A stretch of 64,000 nt of DNA from Enterobacter vonholyi. Its GTDB lineage: Bacteria > Pseudomonadota > Gammaproteobacteria > Enterobacterales > Enterobacteriaceae. Position numbers and translations under genes: made by a program. Each line of letters opens with the position of its first letter. Position 1 is the first letter of the stretch. The stretch spans positions 35,758 to 99,757 of the forward strand of contig NZ_VTUC01000011.1 of the NCBI RefSeq assembly GCF_008364555.1. The letters run 5' to 3'. This document shows positions 17,350 through 30,602 of this stretch, one piece after another. A model generated the notes under the pieces. It was not told where the DNA came from, made no database searches, and was given only the letters and a program-made list of their open reading frames with translations.

Positions 17350-18360
17350 TTACAGAATGTGCGTCTGTACGTCCGGGTCTTTGAGGTCGAGATAGTGGAT
17401 AGACTGGATGCGACGAATGGTGCGTGATTTACCGCGGATCAGCAGCGTTTCGGTGGTCGCCATATTGCCCTTGCGGGTGATGCCGTCCAGCAGATCGCCT
17501 TTGGTGATGCCGGTCGCCGAGAAGACCACGTTATCGCTACGGGCCATCTCGTCCAGCGCGAGCACTTTATTGGCCTCGATGCCCATCGCTTCGCAGCGCG
17601 CCAGCTCGTTTTCTCCGATACGGCGGTTCTCTTCGCTGTCGCCTTTCACCTCGTGGCGGGGCAGCAGACGGGCCTGCATATCGCCATCGAGCGCGCGGAT
17701 CACTGCCGCAGAGACCACACCTTCCGGTGCGCCGCCGATGCCGTACAGCACGTCTACTTCGCTGTCCGGCATGCAGGTAAGGATCGAGGCGGCAACGTCA
17801 CCGTCCGGAATGGCAAACACGCGCACGCCGAGCTTTTGCATCTGCGCGATGGTGGCGTCGTGGCGCGGTTTCGCCAGAATCGTCACGGTGAGTTCGCTAA
17901 GGGGTTTGCCCAGGGCTTTGGCGACGTTGTGCAGGTTCTCTTCCAGCGGCAGGCTAAGGTCGATTGCGCCTTTCGCGCCAGGACCGACAATCAGCTTTTC
18001 CATGTACATATCCGGCGCGTTAAGGAAGCAGCCTTTATCGCCCACGGCCAGCACCGCCAGGGCGTTGGCCTGACCCATTGCGGTCATGCGGGTACCTTCG
18101 ATCGGGTCGACGGCAATATCCACGGCATCGCCTTTGCCGGTACCGACTTTTTCACCAATATAGAGCATTGGCGCTTCGTCGATCTCGCCTTCGCCGATCA
18201 CGATGGTGCCGTCGATGTTGACCTGATTAAGTACAATGCGCATGGCATGGACGGCTGCACCGTCTGCGGTATTTTTATCGCCACGACCCAGCCACTTATA
18301 GCCTGCAAGGGCTGCCGCTTCGGTGACGCGGGAAAACTCGATAGCAAGTTCACGTTTCAT
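17350..18360 (-). CDS. glpX: Fructose-1,6-bisphosphatase class II
   Basis: A 336-residue Mn2+-dependent phosphatase of gluconeogenesis and the third gene of the glpFKX operon. Class II signatures are visible: GEGEIDEAPMLYIGE, the metal-binding DPIEGTR, and GIGGAPEGV near residue 190. The ATG at 18360 (MKRELAIEFSRVTEAAALAG) gives exactly the E. coli length; the open frame extends five codons further upstream without a better ribosome-binding site. It is separated from glpK by 114 bp that hold a strong hairpin repeat. Confidence 0.98.
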   Translation of the reverse strand: MKRELAIEFSRVTEAAALAGYKWLGRGDKNTADGAAVHAMRIVLNQVNIDGTIVIGEGEIDEAPMLYIGEKVGTGKGDAVDIAVDPIEGTRMTAMGQANALAVLAVGDKGCFLNAPDMYMEKLIVGPGAKGAIDLSLPLEENLHNVAKALGKPLSELTVTILAKPRHDATIAQMQKLGVRVFAIPDGDVAASILTCMPDSEVDVLYGIGGAPEGVVSAAVIRALDGDMQARLLPRHEVKGDSEENRRIGENELARCEAMGIEANKVLALDEMARSDNVVFSATGITKGDLLDGITRKGNMATTETLLIRGKSRTIRRIQSIHYLDLKDPDVQTHIL

Positions 18361-18428
18361 GAGGTACTCGTGCAATCAAAAGGAATTGCACGAAGTTTAT
18401 CACAGTGTGGGGAGGGGTGTTTTAAGTC

Positions 18429-18462
18429 CCCTCTCCCCAAAGGGGAGAGGGTTAGGGTTAGG
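18429..18462. repeat. Dispersed intergenic hairpin, CCCTCTCCCC family, copy 3
   Basis: A perfect 10-bp stem (18429-18438 with 18442-18451, loop AAA) is followed by TTAGGGTTAGG. It is located inside the glpFKX operon between glpK and glpX, where it could alter RNA stability or partly attenuate glpX. Confidence 0.85.
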
Positions 18463-18474
18463 AGAAAGTTTGTC

Positions 18475-20004
<1,530 letters not shown>

Positions 20005-20850
20005 TTACAGCGAAGCTTTTTGTTGTGCGGTAGAAGTCGTTTCCTTCTCATCTTCCACACAGGTGTCGCACGGTAAGTGGCGACCAATTAATTTGCGGTA
20101 GCTAAACGCACCCAGCGCAGCCCCGACAACCGGCGCAAACAGCGGCACCAGGAAGTAAGGAATGTCTTTGCCACCTGTGAAGGCGACATCGCCCCAGCCT
20201 GCGATAAAGGCGAACGCTTTTGGTCCGATATCACGTGCCGGGTTCATCGCGAAGCCGGTCAGCGGGCCCATGGATGCGCCAATTACCGCAATCAGCAGGC
20301 CAATCAGCAGGGGGGCCAGCGGGCCGCGCGGAATGCCGTTTCCGTCGTCGGTCAGCGCCAGGATAACGCCCATCAGAATAGCGGTAATCACCATTTCAAC
20401 TGCGAACGCCTGCACAAAATTGATGTGCGGGTTTGGATAGGTTGAGAAGATGCCTGCCAGATCCAGACTTTCGACGCTACCGCGCACCATATGATGCGTC
20501 TGTTCGAAGTCGATGAAAAGATTGTAATAAAGCCCGTAAACTAACGCCGCTGCGCAAAACGCGCCGGCAAATTGAGAAAGAATGAAAGGAACAACTTTGC
20601 GTCCGTCAAAGCACGCGAACAGCCACAGTGCGATTGTCACCGCCGGGTTAAGATGTGCACCAGAAACCCCTGCAGTCAGGTAGATGGCCATCGCCACGCC
20701 CAGACCCCAGATGATACTGATTTCCCACTGACCAAAACTGGCACCCGCCACTTTCAGTGCAGCGACACAGCCCACTCCGAAGAATATCAACAACCCGGTA
20801 CCAAGGAACTCGGCAATGCACTGGCCTTTTAAGGTTGATGTCTGACTCAT
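20005..20850 (-). CDS. glpF: Glycerol facilitator (aquaglyceroporin)
   Basis: A 281-residue inner-membrane channel that lets glycerol diffuse into the cell. The two half-helix NPA motifs are present as HLNPAVTIALW and FAMNPARDIGPK, with six hydrophobic helices. The start at 20850 (MSQTSTLKGQCIAEF) matches the E. coli N-terminus; the frame remains open 13 codons upstream but without support. It is first in glpFKX and diverges from zapB. GlpR and CRP control is expected (see the upstream region). Confidence 0.98.
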   Translation of the reverse strand: MSQTSTLKGQCIAEFLGTGLLIFFGVGCVAALKVAGASFGQWEISIIWGLGVAMAIYLTAGVSGAHLNPAVTIALWLFACFDGRKVVPFILSQFAGAFCAAALVYGLYYNLFIDFEQTHHMVRGSVESLDLAGIFSTYPNPHINFVQAFAVEMVITAILMGVILALTDDGNGIPRGPLAPLLIGLLIAVIGASMGPLTGFAMNPARDIGPKAFAFIAGWGDVAFTGGKDIPYFLVPLFAPVVGAALGAFSYRKLIGRHLPCDTCVEDEKETTSTAQQKASL

Positions 20851-21167
20851 AATCGGAATCCTGAAGAAATTGATGTTTATTGTTAGCATGGCCGCCCGTG
20901 ACAGCCACGATGCCCTGTAGACATAGTGTTAATTTATCGTTAACGAGCAAAAACGAGAAATATCGAAATCAAAATGTGTGGTCTGCGTCAATAAAATGAG
21001 CGTTTTCGCGCCATAAAGCACATTTTTGCAGCAGTACAGGATCAGTGCAGGAATGTGAGCTGAATCATTTCATTAACGAATCAGTTAACAATTTAGGGGT
21101 ATATGACGCGAACACACCAGGACCAGACCTAAAAGTGTTGCAAACCGCGATCTGCGCGGTGTGTCGC
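20851..21167. promoter_or_regulatory. glpFKX upstream control region
   Basis: This is most of the 410-bp gap between divergent glpF and zapB. The stretch 20928-20975 carries several ACGA/TCG half-sites (for example ATCGTTAACGAG, AAACGAGAAATATCGAAA) that resemble clustered GlpR half-operators. TGTGA-N6-TCATT at 21054-21069 is a half-conserved CRP-like site. No gene is visible here. GlpR assignment is by resemblance and by the known biology of glpFKX. Confidence 0.45.
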
Positions 21168-21196
21168 TGGACACAGAGCGCCGCGCTCCATACAAT
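21168..21196 (+). promoter_or_regulatory. Putative zapB promoter
   Basis: The -35 hexamer TGGACA (21168-21173) and the -10 hexamer TACAAT (21191-21196) are separated by 17 bp. Each matches five of six consensus bases. It would start RNA about 58 nt before the zapB ATG. Confidence 0.6.
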
Positions 21197-21227
21197 CGAC
21201 GGTATATGTCGTGCGCGTTTATGTTAA

Positions 21228-21500
<273 letters not shown>

Positions 21501-21524
21501 TCCCCGCTGGGATAAACCAGGGAC

Positions 21525-21560
21525 AAAAAAACCGCCACATTGCTGTTGGCGGTTTTTTTA
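21525..21560. terminator. Bidirectional terminator between zapB and rraA
   Basis: ACCGCCA (21531-21537) pairs with TGGCGGT (21547-21553). The stem is flanked by A6 on the left and T7 on the right, so it can stop transcription from both convergent genes. Confidence 0.9.
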
Positions 21561-21581
21561 TGGTCCACGCTTACGGTTTTA

Positions 21582-22067
21582 TTACTCGATATCCAGCGGA
21601 TCTTCGGAAAGGATAATGCCGGTATTATCAGCGTAGAGATGGTCGCCTGAGAAGAAGGTCACGCCGCCGAAATTGACGCGCACGTCGCTTTCGCCGATGC
21701 CGTCACCTGCCGCCCCTACCGGTATGGCTGCGATGGCCTGAATCCCGATATCCAGGTCTTCCAGATCGTCCACCTGGCGCACGGAACCGTACACTACAAG
21801 GCCTTCCCACTCATTCTGAACGGCAATGCCGGCCAGTTCAGCATCAATTAATGCCCGGCGCACGGAACCGCCGCCGTCGACCACAAGAACGCGGCCGCGG
21901 CCGTTCTGTTCGAGCAGATCGTACAGCAACCCGTTGTCCTCGAAACATTTCACCGTGACGATTTGACCGCCAAATGATGACCGCCCACCAAAGTTGGAGA
22001 ACAGCGGTTCAACGACGTTGACATCTTCCTGGTAGATGTCACAAAGCTCGGAGGTATCGTATTTCAT
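21582..22067 (-). CDS. rraA: RNase E activity regulator RraA
   Basis: A 161-residue protein that binds the RNase E scaffold region and inhibits degradosome activity. The sequence is close to E. coli RraA ([32 protein letters not shown] N-terminus and the [19 protein letters not shown] block). The fold resembles class II aldolases/methyltransferase-like proteins, and it was once annotated MenG because of its position next to menA. The gap to menA is 92 bp, so a separate or shared promoter is possible. Confidence 0.97.
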   Translation of the reverse strand: MKYDTSELCDIYQEDVNVVEPLFSNFGGRSSFGGQIVTVKCFEDNGLLYDLLEQNGRGRVLVVDGGGSVRRALIDAELAGIAVQNEWEGLVVYGSVRQVDDLEDLDIGIQAIAAIPVGAAGDGIGESDVRVNFGGVTFFSGDHLYADNTGIILSEDPLDIE

Positions 22068-22159
22068 AGGTTTAACGCTCAGTTGCTGCGAATGTGTTCA
22101 GTATATCGTGCGAAATGCGTTGTTGGCAAAATCATCAATTGTTAATTGATATTTGTCAG

Positions 22160-23080
22160 CTAACGCAGCGTCTGGCTTAACACAATCCCGATGACGAACA
22201 ACAGGTTAGTCAGCAACGCGCCTTTTACCGTGCGTTCCAGCATCGGCGGCATGGCGGACGGGCTGAGTTCACGCATCACAAAGCGGGCCTGCTTAATCAG
22301 CAGCGGCGCGGCAAGCACAAACAGCCAGCCCCACAGGCTCTGCAAGGAAATCAGGTTAAACAGCGCCAGGCAAACCAGCGCGCCAATGAGCAGGCAGGCA
22401 TGATAGCGGCGCGCATTGACCGGCCCCAGACGAACCGCCAGGGTGTTTTTACCGTTCTCGCGATCGCTGTCGATGTCGCGCAGGTTGTTGATGTTGAGCA
22501 CAGCCGTCGCCAGCAGACCGCAGGCGGTCGCGGGCAGGAACAGGGCAGGGATCACCGTATGCGCCTGCAGGTACCAGCTTCCCATCACGCTCAGCCAGCC
22601 GAAGAACACCAGTACGGAGATATCCCCGAGTCCAATATAACCGTAAGGACGCGTGCCGACGGTGTAGGTGATGGCCGCGATAATGGCCAATAAACCCAAC
22701 ACCAGGAAACCAATAAAATCGCTGGTGGTTTTAGACGCCACCGTTACCAGCGCCAGTCCGGAAACGCAGATCAGCACCACGGTGATAATCAGCGCGCGTT
22801 TCATCTGCGCCTGGGTAATCACCCCTTTCTGCATTCCGCGCAGTGGCCCTATGCGGTCCGGCTTGTCGCTGCCTTTTACCGCGTCGCCGTAGTCGTTGGC
22901 GAGATTGGAGAGAATTTGCAGCAGGCCGGCGGTAATCAGTGCCAGCGCGGCAACCAGCGGATCGAAATAACCCTGCCACCAGGCAAGGGCGGTGCCGACG
23001 ATAATCGCGGCAAAGGCCAGAGGAAGTGTTTTAGGGCGCAGACTTTCGAGCCACGCCTGCGTACGGCTGATGTCAGTCAT
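22160..23080 (-). CDS. menA: 1,4-dihydroxy-2-naphthoate octaprenyltransferase
   Basis: A 306-residue integral membrane UbiA-superfamily enzyme that attaches the octaprenyl tail in menaquinone synthesis. The two Asp-rich prenyl-diphosphate motifs are NLANDYGDAVKGSDKPDR near residue 60 and NNLRDIDSDRENGKNTL near residue 195, with about nine hydrophobic segments around them. It follows hslU after 68 bp containing a terminator, so it is probably transcribed from its own promoter or by read-through. Confidence 0.97.
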   Translation of the reverse strand: MTDISRTQAWLESLRPKTLPLAFAAIIVGTALAWWQGYFDPLVAALALITAGLLQILSNLANDYGDAVKGSDKPDRIGPLRGMQKGVITQAQMKRALIITVVLICVSGLALVTVASKTTSDFIGFLVLGLLAIIAAITYTVGTRPYGYIGLGDISVLVFFGWLSVMGSWYLQAHTVIPALFLPATACGLLATAVLNINNLRDIDSDRENGKNTLAVRLGPVNARRYHACLLIGALVCLALFNLISLQSLWGWLFVLAAPLLIKQARFVMRELSPSAMPPMLERTVKGALLTNLLFVIGIVLSQTLR

Positions 23081-23091
23081 AAGTATTTAGC

Positions 23092-23121
23092 CAATAAAAA
23101 TGGGGGCATTAGCCCCCATTA
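23092..23121 (-). terminator. hslVU terminator
   Basis: AATGGGGGC pairs with GCCCCCATT (23099-23120). On the minus strand it is followed by TTTTTATTGG. It lies 27 bp after the hslU stop. Confidence 0.85.
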
Positions 23122-23148
23122 AACGTGATGAGAATCCAGTAACCGCGA

Positions 23149-24483
23149 TTATAGGATAAAACGGCTCAGATCTTCATCTGCCACTAACGCATCCAGATGT
23201 TTACTCACATATTCTGCGTCAATGGTAACGGTTTGACCGTTCAGGTCGCTCGCGTCGTAAGAGATATCTTCCACCAGGCGTTCCAGCACGGTGTGCAGAC
23301 GACGCGCACCGATGTTTTCGGTGGTTTCGTTCACCTGCCATGCGGCCTGGGCAATACGTTTGATACCGTCTTCGGTGAACTCGAGGTTCACGCCTTCGGT
23401 CGCCATCAGCGCTTTGTACTGTACTGTAGCAGAGGCGTTTGGCTCGGTCAGGATACGTTCGAAATCTTCGGTGGTCAGCGCCTGCAGCTCAACGCGGATA
23501 GGCAGACGGCCCTGCAGCTCCGGGATCAGATCCGACGGGCTGGCAACCTGGAAGGCACCTGATGCGATAAACAGGATGTGGTCCGTTTTCACCATGCCGT
23601 GCTTGGTGGAGACGGTGCAACCTTCTACCAGCGGCAGCAGGTCGCGCTGAACGCCTTCGCGGGACACATCCGGGCCGGAGCTGTTGCCGCCGCGCTTACA
23701 AATTTTGTCGATTTCGTCGATAAACACGATACCGTGCTGCTCAACCGCGTCGATAGCATCCTGCTTCAGCTCTTCCGGGTTCACCAGCTTCGCCGCTTCT
23801 TCTTCAATCAGCAGCTTCATCGCGTCTTTAATTTTCAGCTTACGCGCTTTCTGCTTCTGTCCGCCCAGGTTCTGGAACATGGACTGGAGCTGACTGGTCA
23901 TCTCTTCCATGCCCGGAGGTGCCATAATTTCCACACCCATTGGCGCGGCAGCGAGATCGATCTCAATCTCTTTGTCATCCAGCTGGCCTTCACGCAGTTT
24001 TTTGCGGAACGCCTGACGCGCGGCTGAAGGCTCAGCCTGCTGTTCTGCCTGGCCCCAGTTGTTTTTTGCCGGTGGGATCAGAACGTCGAGAATGCGCTCT
24101 TCGGCCATCTCTTCCGCGCGATAGCGGTTTTTCTCGATTGCCTGGACGCGCACCATCTTGATTGCCGAGTCGGTCAGATCGCGGATGATGGAGTCAACTT
24201 CTTTACCCACGTAGCCCACCTCGGTGAACTTGGTGGCTTCAACTTTGATGAACGGCGCGTTAGCCAGCTTCGCCAGACGACGGGCGATTTCGGTTTTACC
24301 GACGCCGGTCGGGCCGATCATCAGAATGTTTTTCGGGGTCACTTCGTGGCGCAGCTCTTCATCAAGCTGCATACGACGCCAGCGGTTACGCAGGGCGATA
24401 GCCACGGAACGCTTGGCGTTATCCTGGCCGATAATGTGTTTGTTCAGTTCGCTGACAATTTCGCGTGGGGTCATTTCAGACAT
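23149..24483 (-). CDS. hslU: HslU ATPase subunit of the HslVU protease
   Basis: A 444-residue AAA+ unfoldase that feeds proteins such as SulA into the HslV peptidase. Walker A is GPTGVGKTE near residue 57, Walker B is [10 protein letters not shown] near residue 250, and an inserted I-domain with low-complexity charged sequence lies between them. The C-terminal DLSRFIL tail, which docks into HslV, is intact. It begins 9 bp after hslV, forming a two-gene heat-shock operon. Confidence 0.99.
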   Translation of the reverse strand: MSEMTPREIVSELNKHIIGQDNAKRSVAIALRNRWRRMQLDEELRHEVTPKNILMIGPTGVGKTEIARRLAKLANAPFIKVEATKFTEVGYVGKEVDSIIRDLTDSAIKMVRVQAIEKNRYRAEEMAEERILDVLIPPAKNNWGQAEQQAEPSAARQAFRKKLREGQLDDKEIEIDLAAAPMGVEIMAPPGMEEMTSQLQSMFQNLGGQKQKARKLKIKDAMKLLIEEEAAKLVNPEELKQDAIDAVEQHGIVFIDEIDKICKRGGNSSGPDVSREGVQRDLLPLVEGCTVSTKHGMVKTDHILFIASGAFQVASPSDLIPELQGRLPIRVELQALTTEDFERILTEPNASATVQYKALMATEGVNLEFTEDGIKRIAQAAWQVNETTENIGARRLHTVLERLVEDISYDASDLNGQTVTIDAEYVSKHLDALVADEDLSRFIL

Positions 24484-24492
24484 GGGAGATCC

Positions 24493-25023
24493 TTACGCTT
24501 TGGAGGTCAATTCTTCGATGGTGTGGTTGTGGTTGGTATAAATGCAGATATCACCTGCAATATCCAACGCCTTCACCGCGATATCACGCGCGTTCATGTC
24601 GGTATTCTCCAACAGCGCGCGGGCTGCAGCCTGGGCATAAGGGCCGCCAGAGCCGATGGCAATCAGATCATTTTCCGGCTGAATGACGTCACCATTACCG
24701 GTGATGATAAGCGAGGCGGTTTCATCGGCCACGGCCAGCAGCGCTTCGAGCTTGCGCAGCATGCGGTCGGTACGCCAGTCTTTCGCCAGCTCAACGGCAG
24801 CTTTCACCAGATGACCCTGGTGCATTTCCAGTTTGCGTTCAAACAGTTCAAACAGCGTGAAGGCGTCCGCCGTGCCGCCAGCAAAACCGGCGATCACTTT
24901 GTCGTTGTAGAGACGGCGCACTTTCTTCACGTTGCCTTTCATGACGGTATTACCCAGCGTGGCCTGGCCATCACCGGCGATTACCACATGGCCGTTACGG
25001 CGTACACTTACTATTGTTGTCAC
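24493..25023 (-). CDS. hslV: HslV peptidase subunit
   Basis: A 176-residue proteasome-like threonine peptidase. After removal of Met1 the catalytic nucleophile Thr ([19 protein letters not shown]) is exposed, and Lys near residue 33 (GNVKKVRR) completes the site. It forms a double hexamer capped by HslU. A sigma-32 promoter and a 5'-UTR hairpin lie just upstream. Length is the same as E. coli HslV. Confidence 0.99.
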   Translation of the reverse strand: MTTIVSVRRNGHVVIAGDGQATLGNTVMKGNVKKVRRLYNDKVIAGFAGGTADAFTLFELFERKLEMHQGHLVKAAVELAKDWRTDRMLRKLEALLAVADETASLIITGNGDVIQPENDLIAIGSGGPYAQAAARALLENTDMNARDIAVKALDIAGDICIYTNHNHTIEELTSKA

Positions 25024-25058
25024 GAGCAGACCCCCTGGTTACAGAATCGGGAAACAGA

Positions 25059-25082
25059 AGCCCTGAGCCTGTGCTCAGGGCT
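25059..25082. promoter_or_regulatory. Hairpin in the hslVU 5' leader
   Basis: AGCCCTGAGC (25059-25068) pairs perfectly with GCTCAGGGCT (25073-25082). It sits near the predicted 5' end of the hslV transcript. A stabilising 5'-UTR stem-loop is known for E. coli hslVU mRNA. It may also help terminate ftsN. Confidence 0.75.
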
Positions 25083-25093
25083 GAATTAAATGA

Positions 25094-25121
25094 TAGATGG
25101 GGGGGATTTTGGGGGTTTCAA
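25094..25121 (-). promoter_or_regulatory. Sigma-32 (heat-shock) promoter of hslVU
   Basis: On the minus strand TTGAAA (25121-25116), a 13-bp spacer and CCCCATCTA (25102-25094) match the RpoH consensus CTTGAAA-N11-16-CCCCATNTA nearly perfectly. The -35 element overlaps the ftsN stop codon. Confidence 0.9.
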
Positions 25122-26113
25122 CCCCCGGAGGCGAGTCGAATGCAGTTTGTGTGACCGGCGATTTTCAAACGCGAAATGGTGCCATCGGCATTTTCTTTGC
25201 CTTTGACCGGCCCAATCACCACGCGATTCCAGCCGTTATTGGTGGTAATACGCGAATCAAACCCTTCGAAGGCCAGCTGCGCACGCACCGTTTCCGCCTG
25301 CTCTGCACCTTTGAACGAACCGCACTGCACCATCCAGCGGCGTTCGTCTTTTTTCTCAGCCGTCTGCTTCGGCGCCTCGGTCTCTTTAGTGACCGGCGCG
25401 GCCTGCTGCGTTTTTGGCTGCTGCGCGGTAGTATGCGCTGGCGTCTGCAGCAGATCCTGATACGGCTGAGCCGCCTGTTTCTGCGGCTGAGTTTTCGGCT
25501 GCTGCTGGACAGGCTGAGACTGCACCGTACGCGTCGGCTGCTGATACGGCTGTTCCGTTACCCGCGGCTGTGCCTTAGGCTGCTGCACCGGCTGGGTTTG
25601 TGCCCACTGTTGCTGTTGTTGCTGCTGGATCTGCTGTTGCGCCTGACGTCGCTGCAGCGTTTGCTGGCGCTGTGCCGGGGTCTGCTCATTCCACGGCACT
25701 TCGTTCAGCTGTGTAGGCTGCTGGCGCATATCGGCCTGCATTTGTGCCAGCAGCTGACGCTGTTCATCCGTTAGCTGATTCGCATTCTGCACTTCACCAC
25801 CCGCAGAAGGTTCAGTTGGCGCACGTACCCCAGGCTGACGGCTTTCCAGCTCTTTGATATAGCGCCAGCGCTCTTCAGGCTTCGGAGGAAGGCCATTTCC
25901 GGCCACTTTGCTTGCCTGAAGCGCCTCAGACTCTTCTTTTTTATGGTGCGTGATAAAGTACAGGCCACCAATAAAGGCGACGACTACAGCCGCAGCAATA
26001 GCGACCATTGCTGGCGAGACAGCAGGCAGGTTACGTTGCTTTTTTCTTGAGCTACTCTTTTTGCGTCGCGAAGGTGCCGGCTGGCCGCGACGTACATAAT
26101 CTCGTTGTGCCAC
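25118..26113 (-). CDS. ftsN: Cell-division protein FtsN
   Basis: A 331-residue bitopic membrane protein that triggers septal peptidoglycan synthesis through FtsA and FtsQLB. Order of parts: a basic cytoplasmic tail (MAQRDYVRRGQPAPSRRKK), one membrane helix at about residues 33-55, periplasmic short helices including the essential region around PEERWRYIKELE, a long Gln/Pro-rich linker (about residues 110-250), and a C-terminal SPOR domain (about 255-331) containing the WMVQCGSF strand that binds denuded glycan. The Gln-rich linker is longer and more repetitive in CAG/CTG-like codons than its surroundings, but this is typical of the protein. Confidence 0.97.
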   Translation of the reverse strand: MAQRDYVRRGQPAPSRRKKSSSRKKQRNLPAVSPAMVAIAAAVVVAFIGGLYFITHHKKEESEALQASKVAGNGLPPKPEERWRYIKELESRQPGVRAPTEPSAGGEVQNANQLTDEQRQLLAQMQADMRQQPTQLNEVPWNEQTPAQRQQTLQRRQAQQQIQQQQQQQWAQTQPVQQPKAQPRVTEQPYQQPTRTVQSQPVQQQPKTQPQKQAAQPYQDLLQTPAHTTAQQPKTQQAAPVTKETEAPKQTAEKKDERRWMVQCGSFKGAEQAETVRAQLAFEGFDSRITTNNGWNRVVIGPVKGKENADGTISRLKIAGHTNCIRLASGG

Positions 26114-26206
26114 TATCGTTTCGCTGTATTTATTCGTTCGTCAGTCCGCCATGTTACTTAAGCGGCGGGGCTTTGACCAGATAAGGGTATCCGAAAGACG
26201 TTTACT

Positions 26207-27232
26207 TTAAGTCAATGCCTGGGTAGTGCCGCGGACGATCAGTTCACAGTCAAGCAACCGCGAGCCGCTGCTAACTGTTTGACCGTGAAGCTGATCCAGC
26301 AGAAGAAGCATCGCTTCGCGGCCGATTTGGTAGCGCGGCTGAGCGACCGTTGAGAGCGGCGGATCGCAAAATTCCGAAAGCGAAATATTATCGAAACCGA
26401 TGATCGATAAATCTTTAGGTATGCGAAGGCCGCGGCGTTTGGCATACGATAATGCGCCCAGCGCCATCACGTCGCTGTGACAAAATACGGCGGTTGGCGG
26501 CTCAGGCAGGTCCAGAAGTTTCTCCAGCGCCTGTCCGCCTGCAGCGAAGGTAAAATCGCCGCGCGCAATGTAGTGCGGATCGACGGTAGCGCCGGTACGG
26601 CGCAGCGCCTGAACGTAGCCCTGCAGACGGTAGTGACACAGCGGCATCTCTTCCGGTCCGGCGATGCAGCCAATACGCTTATGCCCCAGCTCCTGGAGAT
26701 AATTTACGGCGTTGAACGCGGCGGTGAGGTTATCGATATGGACCGTCGGCAGCTCCAGCTCTGGCGCAAACTCGTTGGCCATGACCATCGGCGGTAAATT
26801 ACGCTGCTCTTCAATGCTGGCATCAAACGGCAGACGAGAGCCAAGCAAAAGCATGCCGTCGATCTGCTTGGTGATAATGAGGTCGATGAAGGTTTTTTCC
26901 TGCTGATTCTGATGAGCACAGTCGCCAATCAGCACCAGGTAACCTTGTTCCGCCGCGGTGACTTCAATACCGCGGATAATCTCGCTGAAGAAGGGGTCAC
27001 AGATGTCCGGCACAATCACCAGAATGGTGCGCGACTCGTTGCGTTTAACGTTACGCCCCATCGCCTGTGGGAAATAGCCCACTTCCAGCGCAGCCTGCTC
27101 CACCCGGTTACGGGTCGCCTGGGAGACTTTATCCGGGTTCATTAATGCGCGGGATACCGTTGCTGTAGAGACTTGTGCTTTCTGGGCAACGTCTTTCATG
27201 GTCGCCGGTGCAACCTCTTTCCTGGACTTCAA
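26207..27232 (-). CDS. cytR: LacI-family nucleoside regulator CytR
   Basis: A 341-residue repressor that acts with CRP at nucleoside uptake and catabolism genes and is induced by cytidine. The LacI helix-turn-helix (TMKDVAQKAQVSTATVSRALMNPDKVS) and hinge are followed by a sugar-binding-like domain. I chose a TTG at 27232 as start: GAGGAGAAGA lies at ideal spacing, and the resulting protein has exactly the E. coli CytR length (341) with the alignment starting 11 residues before TMKDV. Upstream in-frame ATG codons (to 27274) precede that ribosome-binding site and add residues not seen in the family. Confidence 0.95.
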   Translation of the reverse strand: MKSRKEVAPATMKDVAQKAQVSTATVSRALMNPDKVSQATRNRVEQAALEVGYFPQAMGRNVKRNESRTILVIVPDICDPFFSEIIRGIEVTAAEQGYLVLIGDCAHQNQQEKTFIDLIITKQIDGMLLLGSRLPFDASIEEQRNLPPMVMANEFAPELELPTVHIDNLTAAFNAVNYLQELGHKRIGCIAGPEEMPLCHYRLQGYVQALRRTGATVDPHYIARGDFTFAAGGQALEKLLDLPEPPTAVFCHSDVMALGALSYAKRRGLRIPKDLSIIGFDNISLSEFCDPPLSTVAQPRYQIGREAMLLLLDQLHGQTVSSGSRLLDCELIVRGTTQALT

Positions 27233-27351
27233 CGTCTTCTCCTCGCCTGAACACCGAACTTCTGACATCACCATTTTTACAGATTGTTAATGGAATCGGT
27301 TACAGAATTTTCATAAAAAATGTGAGGAGAGTTAAATTTTTCGATCCAGCT

Positions 27352-29676
<2,325 letters not shown>

Positions 29677-29747
29677 TTACAATCAACATCGCGTGGTGTC
29701 TGGCGTTAGGGCTGGAAGAGCGACGCGGCCTTAACTGAGGTTCTCCC

Positions 29748-29960
29748 ATGAAAAAAGATATTCACCCGAAATACGAAATGATTACTGCAAACTGTTCTTG
29801 CGGTAACTCTATCCAGATCCGCTCTACCGTGGGTCACGATCTGAACCTGGACGTGTGCGGCAAATGCCACCCGTTCTACACTGGTAAGCAGCGTGACGTT
29901 GCAACCGGTGGCCGTGTTGACCGCTTCAACAAGCGTTTCAGCATCCCGGGCGCTAAATAA
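29748..29960 (+). CDS. rpmE: 50S ribosomal protein L31
   Basis: A 70-residue zinc-binding L31 (type A). The four zinc-ligand cysteines are intact: Cys16, Cys18, Cys37 and Cys40 in NCSCGN and DVCGKCHP. The C-terminal [12 protein letters not shown] tail bridges the two subunits in the ribosome. A long leader (about 100 nt from the predicted promoter) is consistent with autogenous control by L31 reported in E. coli. The neighbour yiiX, found between rpmE and metJ in E. coli K-12, is missing. Confidence 0.99.
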   Translation: MKKDIHPKYEMITANCSCGNSIQIRSTVGHDLNLDVCGKCHPFYTGKQRDVATGGRVDRFNKRFSIPGAK

Positions 29961-29970
29961 GTTTCCCGAA

Positions 29971-29998
29971 AAAAAGGCACCGCAAGGTGCCTTTTTTG
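29971..29998. terminator. Bidirectional terminator between rpmE and metJ
   Basis: AAAAAGGCACC (29971-29981) pairs with GGTGCCTTTTT (29986-29996) around a GCAA tetraloop. A and T tracts on both sides serve the convergent genes. Confidence 0.92.
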
Positions 29999-30008
29999 TA
30001 TCCGCTTC

Positions 30009-30326
30009 TCAGTATTCCCACGTCTCCGGGTCAATACCCAGTTCACGCATGATCACCTTCGCCTCTTCCGGGATTTCATCACTACGCTCTTTGCGCAGAT
30101 CTTCATCGTTCGGCAACGGTTGACCGGTAAACGCATGCAGAAACGCTTCGCACAGCAGTTCGCTGTTGGTCGCGTGGCGCAGGTTGTTCACCTGACGACG
30201 CGTACGTTCATCGGTGAGGATCTTCAACACCTTCAGAGGAATGGAAACCGTAATTTTCTTTACTTGCTCACTCTTCTTACCGTGCTCAGCGTATGGGCTG
30301 ATATATTCGCCGCTCCATTCAGCCAT
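30009..30326 (-). CDS. metJ: Methionine repressor MetJ
   Basis: A 105-residue ribbon-helix-helix repressor that uses S-adenosylmethionine as corepressor. The beta-strand that reads the met box is in [19 protein letters not shown], and the two helices and C-terminal tail follow to DPETWEY. Length is identical to E. coli MetJ. It is divergent from metB across 276 bp that carry a met-box array, and it converges on rpmE. Confidence 0.99.
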   Translation of the reverse strand: MAEWSGEYISPYAEHGKKSEQVKKITVSIPLKVLKILTDERTRRQVNNLRHATNSELLCEAFLHAFTGQPLPNDEDLRKERSDEIPEEAKVIMRELGIDPETWEY

Positions 30327-30517
30327 GAGATACCTTTAATCCTCTCAGTCATTTATCTAAAGGTGCAAAACCTGTAACCACCCGTTTTGAACCGCAATCT
30401 TGTCTAGTTTACCGTAGAGACGATACCGTGGCACGGATATTGCCGCTGCAGCGTGCACTAAAGCATATAATTTTAACGGCTATTTGCGCATTGCTCAATC
30501 TATACGCAAAGAAGTTT

Positions 30518-30549
30518 AGATGTCCAGATGTATTGACGTCCATACTTTC
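30518..30549. promoter_or_regulatory. MetJ box array and metB promoter
   Basis: Consecutive octamers AGATGTCC, AGATGTAT, TGACGTCC and ATACTTTC (30518-30549) approximate the met box AGACGTCT. They overlap a -35 hexamer TTGACG (30533-30538), with a -10-like TACTCT 17 bp on (30556-30561). MetJ bound here would block metB transcription. The remaining part of the 276-bp metJ-metB gap shows nothing else I can name. Confidence 0.88.
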
Positions 30550-30602
30550 AATGTTTACTCTGGTGCCTGACTTTTCACCTCATTCGCCAGGAAGCCCTCA
30601 CC

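Noticed and set aside
21045..21227. 60-codon open frame upstream of zapB
   Set aside because: It has no ribosome-binding site, its composition is not protein-like, and it overlaps the putative zapB promoter.
25480..25780. Gln-codon-rich tract in ftsN as a microsatellite or repeat expansion
   Set aside because: It is the ordinary Gln/Pro-rich periplasmic linker of FtsN, in frame and with varied codons.
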